DNA of 10,488 nucleotides from AWTP1-9 sp035703165 (GTDB lineage Bacteria; Bacteroidota; Bacteroidia; Chitinophagales; Chitinophagaceae). Made by a program: the position numbers and the translations under genes. Shown here piece after piece: positions 1-5,552 of this stretch (position 1 is its first letter; every line of letters starts with the position of its first letter). The notes beneath the pieces are model-generated. The model did not search any database and was not told the origin of the DNA. It worked only from the letters and a program-made list of their open reading frames with translations. The stretch lies in assembly GCA_035703165.1 (NCBI GenBank), contig DASSYR010000001.1, positions 1 through 10,488 of the forward strand. Direction: 5' to 3'.

Positions 1-1539
1 CCCACCGATACCTATACCAACCCCAACGACTATGTGGCAAAACTCTCCCCCTCTGGGGGAGGCGGAGGGGGCTTAGGCCCCGCCATCACCCTCAAAGTGA
101 TGGCCGGCGATAAATTTAATTTACGCTGCAACAGTTGGTGGAACAGTGGAGCCACCCCCGGCACCCCCGTAAACCCCTTAGACGATTTAATAGCCGCATT
201 AAGCAACAGCATAGCCACCGTATCCGGCGGTAAAGCCACCGCCGCAGAACTAACCAGCAGCGGACTAAGCAGCGCCGCCGCCAATGGATTTTTAAACAGC
301 CGGACGTATGACGCCAACAAACCCAAAGCATTTTTAAACTGGATATTTTTAGATGAGCAGTTTAAATACTACGACGGAGGAGTAGAGCAGGTGGAAGCCA
401 GCAATGTGTTTAAAACACATTCAATCCCTAACGTATCCATTAATAAAAATGGTTATCTTTATGTCTATGTCAGCAACGAAACCCCTGACATAGACGTGTT
501 CTTTGATAATTTACAAGTAACCCATATACGAGGCCCCTTATTGGAAGAGACGCACTATTACCCGTTCGGGTTAGTTATGAGCGGCATAAGTAGTAAAGCG
601 CTTGCGTTTGGAAATCCCAATAACAAATACAAATACAACGGTAAGGAAGAACAACGGCAGGAGTTTAGTGATGGCAGTGGATTAGAGTGGTTAGATTACG
701 GAGCAAGGATGTATGACAATCAGATAGGAAGATGGAACCACATAGATCCGTTGAGCGAATTGTATAGAAGGTGGAGCCCCTATAACTATGCAGTGAATAA
801 TCCTTTGCGTTTTATAGATCCTGATGGAATGGGTGTTGAATCTGTTCACATAGATGGGGTAGGGAATGTGTTGAAGAATATCGATGATGGAGATAATAGT
901 GTTTTTGTTCATGCAAAAGGTACTACTACTGCTGATGTAGATAAAAAGTATTCAGCAACAGATCATAGTGCGGGAGGTACAAAAGTTGGAGAGTTAGGTA
1001 AGAGCATAGATATAAGTAGCTTCTTCGGTAATATGTTGTCAGCTAATGCAGAGACTGCAAAAGGATTAACTCTTCTTGAATGGAAAGACCAAGTTAAGCA
1101 AGATGCCCCATGGGATTTGAAAAATAATGAGAGTACAATTTTTGGTGTTGCGTGGCAATTTGACGAAAGTAGTCCAGGAGGAGGTCATACAAGCTTTACT
1201 AATGGAAGTACTACTTTTAGCAGTGCTGCAGATGTAGGTAATTATCATGCTGGTTATACAGGAACTTTTGCTGGCATTAATTATGATGCTCAATGGGTAG
1301 GTGCAGGCGTAGCAGAAATGTTGAAGAAAGGCGAGTATGGAAAAATAGTAAACCCGGCAACATACTATAGTGCTCCTTATGGCGATAACCCAGTCGACTA
1401 CAAATGGAATACACAAGGCATGACCGATGCCGCTAATAAAATAGGCAAGCCAACTCCTGCGGCATACTTGGATGCAAAAACAGAGAAAGCTGTCAAGCTA
1501 TTACAGCAGGAAATTAGAAACCGAATTGGCAAATTTTAA
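1..1539 (+). CDS. Rhs/YD-repeat polymorphic toxin, C-terminal part (5' end outside window), toxin-44-like tip
   Basis: The reading frame is already open at base 1, so the 512 visible residues are the end of a much larger surface or secreted Rhs protein. A GTG at 34 is just an internal codon. Residues 1-277 are the Bacteroidota Rhs core: ITLKVMAGDKF, NKPKAF.NWIFLDEQFK, YVYVSNETPDIDVFFDNLQV, HYYPFGL, EFSDGSGLE, ARMYDNQIGRW, and the boundary RFIDPDGM near residue 277. The variable tip, about 278-512, carries W361, PWDLK (370-374), GGGH (H396) and GNYHAGYTG (H416). These resemble the WDxK and GN(F/Y)xxG signatures of the bacterial toxin 44 family of polymorphic toxins. In known Rhs systems the core encapsulates and delivers the tip into neighbouring cells. 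The tip gene is followed after 10 bp by a small lipoprotein gene, the expected immunity position. GC falls visibly from core to tip, as in exchanged tips. The Rhs assignment is firm; the toxin family is tentative. Confidence 0.9.
   Translation, partial: PTDTYTNPNDYVAKLSPSGGGGGGLGPAITLKVMAGDKFNLRCNSWWNSGATPGTPVNPLDDLIAALSNSIATVSGGKATAAELTSSGLSSAAANGFLNSRTYDANKPKAFLNWIFLDEQFKYYDGGVEQVEASNVFKTHSIPNVSINKNGYLYVYVSNETPDIDVFFDNLQVTHIRGPLLEETHYYPFGLVMSGISSKALAFGNPNNKYKYNGKEEQRQEFSDGSGLEWLDYGARMYDNQIGRWNHIDPLSELYRRWSPYNYAVNNPLRFIDPDGMGVESVHIDGVGNVLKNIDDGDNSVFVHAKGTTTADVDKKYSATDHSAGGTKVGELGKSIDISSFFGNMLSANAETAKGLTLLEWKDQVKQDAPWDLKNNESTIFGVAWQFDESSPGGGHTSFTNGSTTFSSAADVGNYHAGYTGTFAGINYDAQWVGAGVAEMLKKGEYGKIVNPATYYSAPYGDNPVDYKWNTQGMTDAANKIGKPTPAAYLDAKTEKAVKLLQQEIRNRIGKF
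45..84. repeat. GC-rich nested palindromes inside the rhs core
   Basis: Bases 45-51 (CTCCCCC) pair perfectly with 55-61 (GGGGGAG) across a 3-nt loop. Immediately beside this, GGCGG at 61-65 pairs with CCGCC at 80-84, and GGGGC at 68-72 pairs with GCCCC at 77-81. The block is translated in frame as a proline/serine stretch followed by six glycines, just before the conserved ITLKVMAG segment. It resembles the GC-rich palindromic elements scattered in Bacteroidota genomes, so it may be an in-frame insertion. This is an inference, because no uninterrupted copy of this part of the core is present in the window. Confidence 0.45.
275..588 (+). repeat. Direct repeat of Rhs core, copy A (partner at 2121-2472)
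   Basis: Bases 275-498 align without gaps to 2121-2344 with 7 mismatches by eye (about 97% identity). Bases 499-588 align to 2383-2472 with about 5 mismatches, the offset growing by exactly the 38-bp insertion of copy B. Beyond 588 the two copies diverge sharply although both still encode Rhs core. A near-identical 5' block followed by divergence is the expected footprint of homologous recombination that swaps Rhs C-terminal tips. Confidence 0.9.
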
Positions 1540-1549
1540 TCTTATTCAA

Positions 1550-1936
1550 ATGAGAACAGTATCTATCTTAAATAAATTGCTTCTATTCCTTTTCTCACTC
1601 TCTCTGTTAAGTTGCAGAAATGTTAAAAACAAGGATAAACTTAAGGCCATAATACCCATATGTGATCAGAGGCTTTTTGTTGAGAAATATGAAGTATGGG
1701 GAGGAGGGGCTTATGGCGGAGATATGATATCAGCGTATTTAACAGACTCAGTCAATTTTAGAAAATATCTTAGAACTTATGATAATGCACATGAGTCTAT
1801 TGCGTTTGAATGCAAAGGAAAAGATAGCGTTAGTATTTATAAGCAAGTATTAGACACTAATAGTAACAAATTTAAAATTGTCAGTACAACAGTGTATAGT
1901 ATATTAGAGTTAAGGGCGAGGAAAGAATTTGACTAA
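1550..1936 (+). CDS. Putative immunity lipoprotein of the toxin-44-like Rhs tip
   Basis: This encodes a 128-residue protein of unrecognised family. The ATG at 1550 is chosen because it begins a clean lipoprotein signal: MR, a hydrophobic stretch, and a lipobox LLSC with Cys at residue 22. The open frame extends back to 1472 but would overlap the rhs stop and bury the signal. The mature part contains YEVWGGGAYGGD and a region rich in charged and aromatic residues, with no enzyme motif that I recognise. It starts 10 bp after the Rhs stop, has low GC like the tip, and has no other partner, so it is most simply the cognate immunity protein, tethered to a membrane facing the periplasm or the outside. 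The lipoprotein call is well supported; the immunity role is inferred from position. Confidence 0.75.
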   Translation: MRTVSILNKLLLFLFSLSLLSCRNVKNKDKLKAIIPICDQRLFVEKYEVWGGGAYGGDMISAYLTDSVNFRKYLRTYDNAHESIAFECKGKDSVSIYKQVLDTNSNKFKIVSTTVYSILELRARKEFD

Positions 1937-1989
1937 AGTGTCAGTGTAAATTTTTCCTTCCCCAACGAGTCTCCCCCTGATATTACCAG

Positions 1990-2127
1990 GTGAGTGTCGT
2001 GCAGGTGTGTGAGTTGGGGCTGTGGAACTCGCCGTATTCGGAGGTATAAAGCATATGGCCTTCCTAACCTCGGCAACATACGCGTAGTACTAACCGAAGA
2101 ACAAAAAACCGATGCCTACCCCGCCGC
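1990..2127 (+). repeat. Direct repeat at the head of orphan module B (partner at 4130-4267)
   Basis: This aligns without gaps to 4130-4267 with about 14 mismatches in 138 bp (about 90% identity by eye). The stretch covering NIRVVLTEEQKTD is identical. The 3' half is Rhs core coding sequence. The first 75 bp or so (1990-2064) do not read as Rhs core in any frame, yet they are conserved in both copies. The two displaced modules therefore share one upstream breakpoint and probably one origin. Confidence 0.88.
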
Positions 2128-2404
2128 CAATGGATTTTTAAACAGCCGGACTTATGACGCCAACAAACCCAAAGCATTTGTAAACTGGATATTTTTGGAT
2201 GAGCAGTTTAAATACTACGACGGAGGAGTAGAACAGGTAGAAGCAAGCAATGTGTTTAAAACACATTCAATCCCTAACGTATCCATTAACAAAAATGGTT
2301 ATCTTTATGTCTATGTCAGCAACGAAACCCCTGACATAGACGTGCCTGCCCCGCCCAATGAATTGTGCAAGGGCAGGCGGGGTTCTTTGATAATTTGCAG
2401 GTAA
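1994..2404 (+). pseudogene. Orphan rhs core fragment with internal deletion, frame broken by insertion
   Basis: This is the 5' piece of the second Rhs module. The open frame begins at a GTG (1994), but recognisable Rhs core starts only at about 2069: LGNIRVVLTEEQKTDAYPAA, fused directly to NGFLNSRTYDANKPKAF. In complete Rhs proteins of this type a segment including ITLKVMAGDKF lies between these two blocks. It is present in the first copy and missing here. The frame continues in register with copy A to YVSNETPDIDV, then the 38-bp insertion at 2345 throws it out and it stops at 2404. There is no N-terminal secretion or encapsulation part, so this piece is very unlikely to make a delivered protein. 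It may persist as homology for recombination with the main gene. Confidence 0.8.
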
Positions 2405-2472
2405 CCCATATACGAGGCCCCTTATTGGAAGATACGCACTATTATCCGTTCGGGTTAGTTATGAGCGGAATA
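2121..2472 (+). repeat. Direct repeat of Rhs core, copy B (partner at 275-588)
   Basis: This is the second copy of the block at 275-588, interrupted at 2345-2382 by the 38-bp insertion. Homology begins exactly at the CCGCCGCC tract (2121), where the upstream sequence changes to a different part of the core. That places the deletion junction at this GC-rich microhomology. Confidence 0.88.
2345..2382. repeat. 38-bp GC-rich palindromic insertion in the orphan rhs copy
   Basis: Alignment with copy A (after base 498) shows exactly 38 extra bases here, ambiguous by 1 bp because a G flanks each end. The arms are CCTGCCCCGCCC (2345-2356) and GGGCAGGCGGGG (2371-2382). CCTGCCC can pair with GGGCAGG, or CCCCGCC with GGCGGGG, giving two alternative hairpins around an AT-rich centre. 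Because 38 is not a multiple of three, the insertion shifts the Rhs frame by two, exactly matching the frame change between the two halves. It resembles a small REP- or MITE-like dispersed palindrome. No transposase accompanies it. Confidence 0.8.
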
Positions 2473-3402
2473 TCTTCAAAGGCTGCAGGCTCATTAGAAA
2501 ATAAAAAGAAATGGAATGCAGGCGGCGAATTACAATCAAAAGAGTTTAGTGATGGTAGTGGATTAGAATTATATGCAACACAATATAGAAGCCTTGACCC
2601 GCAATTAGGAAGGTTTTGGCAGATAGACCCCAAGCCAGATTATGCACAAAGTTTATACTCTTCAATGGGAAATAATCCCATCTCTTTTAATGACCCTTTA
2701 GGTGATACTTTAATAAAAAAATCAGACATCAGAAGGGCAGACCGGATTGAAAAACAGATTAACAAAACAAATGCGTCATTGAATAAGCAATCTCAGAATT
2801 TAAGTAAGCAGATTGCTCAAGCGGAAGCAAGTGGAAATACTTCTAAGGCTAAGGAGTTGCAATCAACTTTGAATGATGTTAATGAGAGAATTGAGACAAA
2901 TAATAATACATTGTCAAACATTGATGCTATAAAAAAAGACCAAAATCAGGGATATACATTTAAGCAAATTTCTCAAAATGAGGTTGGAGGAATTATGATG
3001 CAAACAATGAACGTTAACGGTAACAACCAGAATGTTATTGTTATAAGGGTTAGTTCTGACGCCAACGCAGTCCATGAGCTTACGCATGCATATCAGGGCG
3101 GTATTTTGCATTCATTTACATTTAATTTAAATAATACAAATAATCCAATCAGTTTTGGCGGCGGCCTTATTAGTCAGTATGGTGCTCGGTTAATAAACGC
3201 TGCTACTGAAATTGCGGCTTATAGAGCTCAATTTGCGTTTAACTCAACAGGTATACCACCTTGTGTTTATACAGGGACACCATCAACTTTAGGTGCTATT
3301 ACTACATTTTATGTCGGAGGTATTAATGAGCCAGGTAAGACTGCGCCATTATATCCATATGTTAATGACTTAGTAAATTTTTTTATGCAAATACCTTGGT
3401 AA
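2365..3402 (+). CDS. Orphan Rhs C-terminal module with zinc-metallopeptidase (HELTH) toxin tip
   Basis: The open frame starts at a GTG inside the 38-bp insertion, so this start is probably not a natural one and the real unit is a C-terminal fragment. Residue numbers count from that GTG. Residues 7-115 are Rhs core end (FFDNLQVTHIRGPLLE, HYYPFGL, EFSDGSGLELYATQYRSLDPQLGRFWQIDP). About 120-195 is a polar segment rich in Gln, Asn and Lys with a predicted coiled-coil look. The tip carries HELTH at 237-241 within VHELTHAYQGG, and a likely third zinc ligand E282 in TEIAAYRAQF, the HExxH plus downstream ExxAY pattern of zincin effector domains. A cleaving activity on a protein target is therefore likely, with target unknown. 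A different lipoprotein gene follows after 11 bp. The metallopeptidase motif is clear; expression of this orphan is doubtful without recombination into the main gene. Confidence 0.8.
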   Translation: MQGQAGFFDNLQVTHIRGPLLEDTHYYPFGLVMSGISSKAAGSLENKKKWNAGGELQSKEFSDGSGLELYATQYRSLDPQLGRFWQIDPKPDYAQSLYSSMGNNPISFNDPLGDTLIKKSDIRRADRIEKQINKTNASLNKQSQNLSKQIAQAEASGNTSKAKELQSTLNDVNERIETNNNTLSNIDAIKKDQNQGYTFKQISQNEVGGIMMQTMNVNGNNQNVIVIRVSSDANAVHELTHAYQGGILHSFTFNLNNTNNPISFGGGLISQYGARLINAATEIAAYRAQFAFNSTGIPPCVYTGTPSTLGAITTFYVGGINEPGKTAPLYPYVNDLVNFFMQIPW

Positions 3403-3413
3403 AACCAAATTCA

Positions 3414-4061
3414 ATGAGAGTAATACATCTGGTTTATATAATTGGTTTAGTTTTTTTAATGAGCTGTTCAGCAATCATGAATATTACAGGCAGCTATAGA
3501 AATAACGGTACTGAAATAAAATTTATCAAGGGGACTAAGAAATTTGAGTATTTTTTAAGAAGCGAAATGGGGACTTTACAATATTCCTGTGGTATATGGA
3601 AATTAGAAAAAAACAAGTTATCTCTTTTTGGGTTTAATGATGACAATTTAAAGACCTTGGATGTTGAAAGTGTTTTTAAAAAGGATATAAACACCGACAG
3701 TACACAAGTTGAAGTACATTATAATACAGATAATGCTGTTACTTATATTAAATCTGTCGTTGTAATCAATGATAATAAAGCATACACTGTATCGAAAGAC
3801 ACAGTTCTTATTTTTGATTATGAGGTGAAAGCGATACAGGTTAAATCCTATCTCGTTTATTCTGGATTATTATCGTCAAACCCTAAAATAGATACACTGT
3901 ATTCTCCCAAGATAAAGCCAAGTAGTGAGGTTAAGAATATCGGTTTGATATCTACTGTTCATTCTTACGATTTTAATCGGGTAAAATTATATGACACACT
4001 TACTATCAAGAATAGTAATACTCTTTACTATAATAAAATTAAACTAAAGAAGATTAGATAG
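3414..4061 (+). CDS. Putative immunity lipoprotein of the zincin Rhs tip
   Basis: This encodes 215 residues of no recognised family. The ATG at 3414 is preferred over the TTG at 3396, which overlaps the upstream stop, because it places MRVIHLVYIIGLVFLMSC at the N terminus: a short charged start, a hydrophobic core, and a lipobox ending at Cys18. The mature protein begins with a segment like those of small lipoproteins that monitor a fold (TGSYRNNGTEIKF, Tyr/Phe rich). The rest is alternating hydrophobic and polar and looks mostly beta. It sits 11 bp after the zincin tip, mirroring the 10-bp spacing of the first toxin/immunity pair, and both immunity genes begin ATGAGA. The role as inhibitor of the metallopeptidase tip is inferred from position and export type. 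Confidence 0.75.
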   Translation: MRVIHLVYIIGLVFLMSCSAIMNITGSYRNNGTEIKFIKGTKKFEYFLRSEMGTLQYSCGIWKLEKNKLSLFGFNDDNLKTLDVESVFKKDINTDSTQVEVHYNTDNAVTYIKSVVVINDNKAYTVSKDTVLIFDYEVKAIQVKSYLVYSGLLSSNPKIDTLYSPKIKPSSEVKNIGLISTVHSYDFNRVKLYDTLTIKNSNTLYYNKIKLKKIR

Positions 4062-4080
4062 GTGAGCCATAATGGTGCAA

Positions 4081-4125
4081 GAATGAGGCGAGGATAACGT
4101 GGGCGTGTTTTCTTGTGCCTCATTC
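4081..4125. repeat. Inverted repeat (9-bp arms) after the second immunity gene, possible terminator-like hairpin
   Basis: GAATGAGGC at 4081-4089 is the perfect complement of GCCTCATTC at 4117-4125, separated by 27 nt. CAAGAA (4078-4083) and TTCTTG (4110-4115) could form an alternative stem. It lies 20 bp after the stop of the immunity gene and 4 bp before the start of the third repeat copy. There is no T tract after it, so an intrinsic terminator is doubtful. A recombination boundary or a mobile palindrome is equally possible. Confidence 0.5.
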
Positions 4126-4129
4126 CCCG

Positions 4130-4267
4130 GTGAGTGTAGTGCAGGTGTGTGAGCAGGGGCTGTGGTACTCGCCGTATTCGGAGGCATAAAGCATATGGTC
4201 TTCGTCACCCCAGCAACATACGCGTAGTACTAACCGAAGAACAAAAAACCGATAGCTATCCCGCCGC
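4130..4267 (+). repeat. Direct repeat, copy C (partner at 1990-2127)
   Basis: This is about 90% identical to 1990-2127. This copy keeps the apparently undeleted continuation after the TEEQKTD.YPAA segment, so it is the less rearranged version of the junction. It marks a third Rhs module whose tip has been lost. Confidence 0.88.
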
Positions 4268-4322
4268 TAGTATGGAAGCGGCCTTATTCCCCAACGAGTG
4301 TCCTACAGTCATGTGTGCATAG
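4203..4322 (+). pseudogene. Rhs core remnant without toxin tip
   Basis: In one frame this reads NIRVVLTEEQKTDSYPAASMEAALFPNE and then stops at TAG 4320-4322. The first part is the Rhs core segment following the DHLGN motif, and ASMEA is its normal continuation. Everything after that, including the remaining core, tip and immunity gene, is gone. The frame has no start of its own and contains a stop a little upstream (4132-4142 region). It is a dead fragment that records a former third module in the tandem series. Confidence 0.75.
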
Positions 4323-4388
4323 GTTGAGACCACACAAAAAGAAATAGGTTATTACTATTTTCAGTTGAAAACCAAAAGTAATTTTAGC

Positions 4389-5348
4389 CTATTGAAACTT
4401 TAACCATTTTTCAAAATTGGCAGAGGCGGTTTTTTCAGCTTCTTTTTTAGGAAGCCCCGATTCCATGAGCAATTCTACTTCACGCCATAAAGATACCCCG
4501 GGTATAAAATTTATTTTGCTTTGTTCATTTGTATAAAAATCAGAACCAGCCAGTAATGGAATCCCCGCTTTATAAAATTTATAAGTAATTTTCATGAGGT
4601 TTTGCAGCCCATCACGCAGTTGACTTTTTACCACGGTGTCGGCAGTTAGTTCAATCAATTTCTCAAAAGCCACTAAAGTGGGAGTTATAAAAATTTTATT
4701 TTTTTTCATTCTTAAAATAACCGAATCTGCTTTGGGAGAAGTTAGCCACCACGAAACAGCTTCCTGCGGTGTTTTGGCATATCCTGCATAAATAGGACTG
4801 GCTAAAATGGATTCAGCCATGTGTTCTACACACGAAACACCCATATCAGCCGCTTCCCATACCGGAACTCCTTTTGGAAGATGTGAAACCACCTTCAGTT
4901 TATTAGCTTTTGCGTGGCGTAAAATAGCAAAATAGTTTTCTTTTGAAAGAGCATTGTGTGTTTTAATAAAATCCACCCCAAGCTTTTTTAATGAATCTAC
5001 GGCCCGCATAGCTTCTTCCTGGGTTGTAACGGTAAGGGTCATCTTACTTCTTAAAGAAGAATTTTTCGGCCCATCCAAAAAAGGCCCGGAAAAATAGATT
5101 TTAGGCCATTTACGGTTGCTTAAGCTGATTTCTTCTCGAAGTTGTTTCAGTTGAGAATAATTTCCACCGCAATCACGCACTCCGTAAACACCATATTTAA
5201 CAAGAGAGTCAATAGCATTGCCGTTGTATAAAGAAAGGTGAACGTGGGCATCATAATACCGGGTTCGTTTTTTTTGACTATTTGATGTAACAGAAAGAGA
5301 CAGTAACAGAAACATTACCGATATCCTGGGAATAAAATAAAAATTCAT
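4389..5348 (-). CDS. Exported amidohydrolase-superfamily protein, minimal barrel
   Basis: This encodes 319 residues. An N-terminal signal peptide (about 1-24, hydrophobic VMFLLLSLSV) runs straight into the first metal-binding motif, DAHVHL (H35, H37). Further expected metal or active-site residues are K129 (FIKTHN, the position of the bridging lysine), H156 (VVSHLP), H176 (CVEHM) and D270 (LLAGSD). This set matches metal-dependent hydrolases of the imidazolonepropionase/prolidase-like amidohydrolase branch. Most relatives carry a beta-sandwich formed by both termini, including a C-terminal GkxADlv segment. Here both flanks are missing, leaving almost only the TIM barrel. Substrate cannot be told; an amide, peptide or lactam bond in the periplasm is plausible. 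It is transcribed towards the Rhs locus and has no operon partner. The stop is TAG. Confidence 0.85.
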   Translation of the reverse strand: MNFYFIPRISVMFLLLSLSVTSNSQKKRTRYYDAHVHLSLYNGNAIDSLVKYGVYGVRDCGGNYSQLKQLREEISLSNRKWPKIYFSGPFLDGPKNSSLRSKMTLTVTTQEEAMRAVDSLKKLGVDFIKTHNALSKENYFAILRHAKANKLKVVSHLPKGVPVWEAADMGVSCVEHMAESILASPIYAGYAKTPQEAVSWWLTSPKADSVILRMKKNKIFITPTLVAFEKLIELTADTVVKSQLRDGLQNLMKITYKFYKAGIPLLAGSDFYTNEQSKINFIPGVSLWREVELLMESGLPKKEAEKTASANFEKWLKFQ

Positions 5349-5552
5349 AAAAGAGTTTATTAAAGCTTTTAACGTAACGTGTTTATTGTCCGCTTAAAAA
5401 GTTAAACAACTAAGCCTTTAGTTATTAAAACCTGTTTTGTGATTATTGATAAAAAGGTTTTTGTGTAAAAACAAAACGATAGATAAGAGAAAATTTAACT
5501 TATTTCATCCCGCAATCGCCACTATACCGTACCGTTTTAATATATGGAATGA

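Larger units (their letters stand above)
4062..4388. other. Gene-free stretch holding an inverted repeat and the third Rhs remnant
   Basis: There is no complete gene on either strand between the second immunity lipoprotein and the amidohydrolase stop. It holds the inverted repeat at 4081-4125, the repeat shared with module B (4130-4267), and the Rhs core scrap ending at 4322. The last 65 bp before the minus-strand gene show nothing I can name. Confidence 0.7.

Noticed and set aside
30..331. Minus-strand open frames opposite the Rhs core, one with a proline run
   Set aside because: The proline run is the complement of the glycine stretch of the Rhs frame. The plus strand has clear protein homology.
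1472..1549. Longer start for the first immunity lipoprotein
   Set aside because: The extension overlaps the end of the Rhs gene and would place the lipoprotein signal internally. The ATG at 1550 gives a proper signal peptide.
4300..4345. GTGT...ACAC and GGT...ACC pairing near the third Rhs remnant as a structured RNA
   Set aside because: It is short, bulged and uncovariable from one sequence; no known RNA family is recognised.
5408..5423. Small hairpin AACTAA/TTAGTT between the amidohydrolase and aminotransferase genes
   Set aside because: The stem is only 6 bp with a single G-C pair, lies about 130 bp after the aminotransferase stop, and has no proper T tract. Such stems are expected by chance in AT-rich spacer.
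5457..5472. Hairpin GTTTTT/AAAAAC in the same spacer
   Set aside because: It is a low-complexity A/T stem with one G-C pair, too weak to call a terminator.
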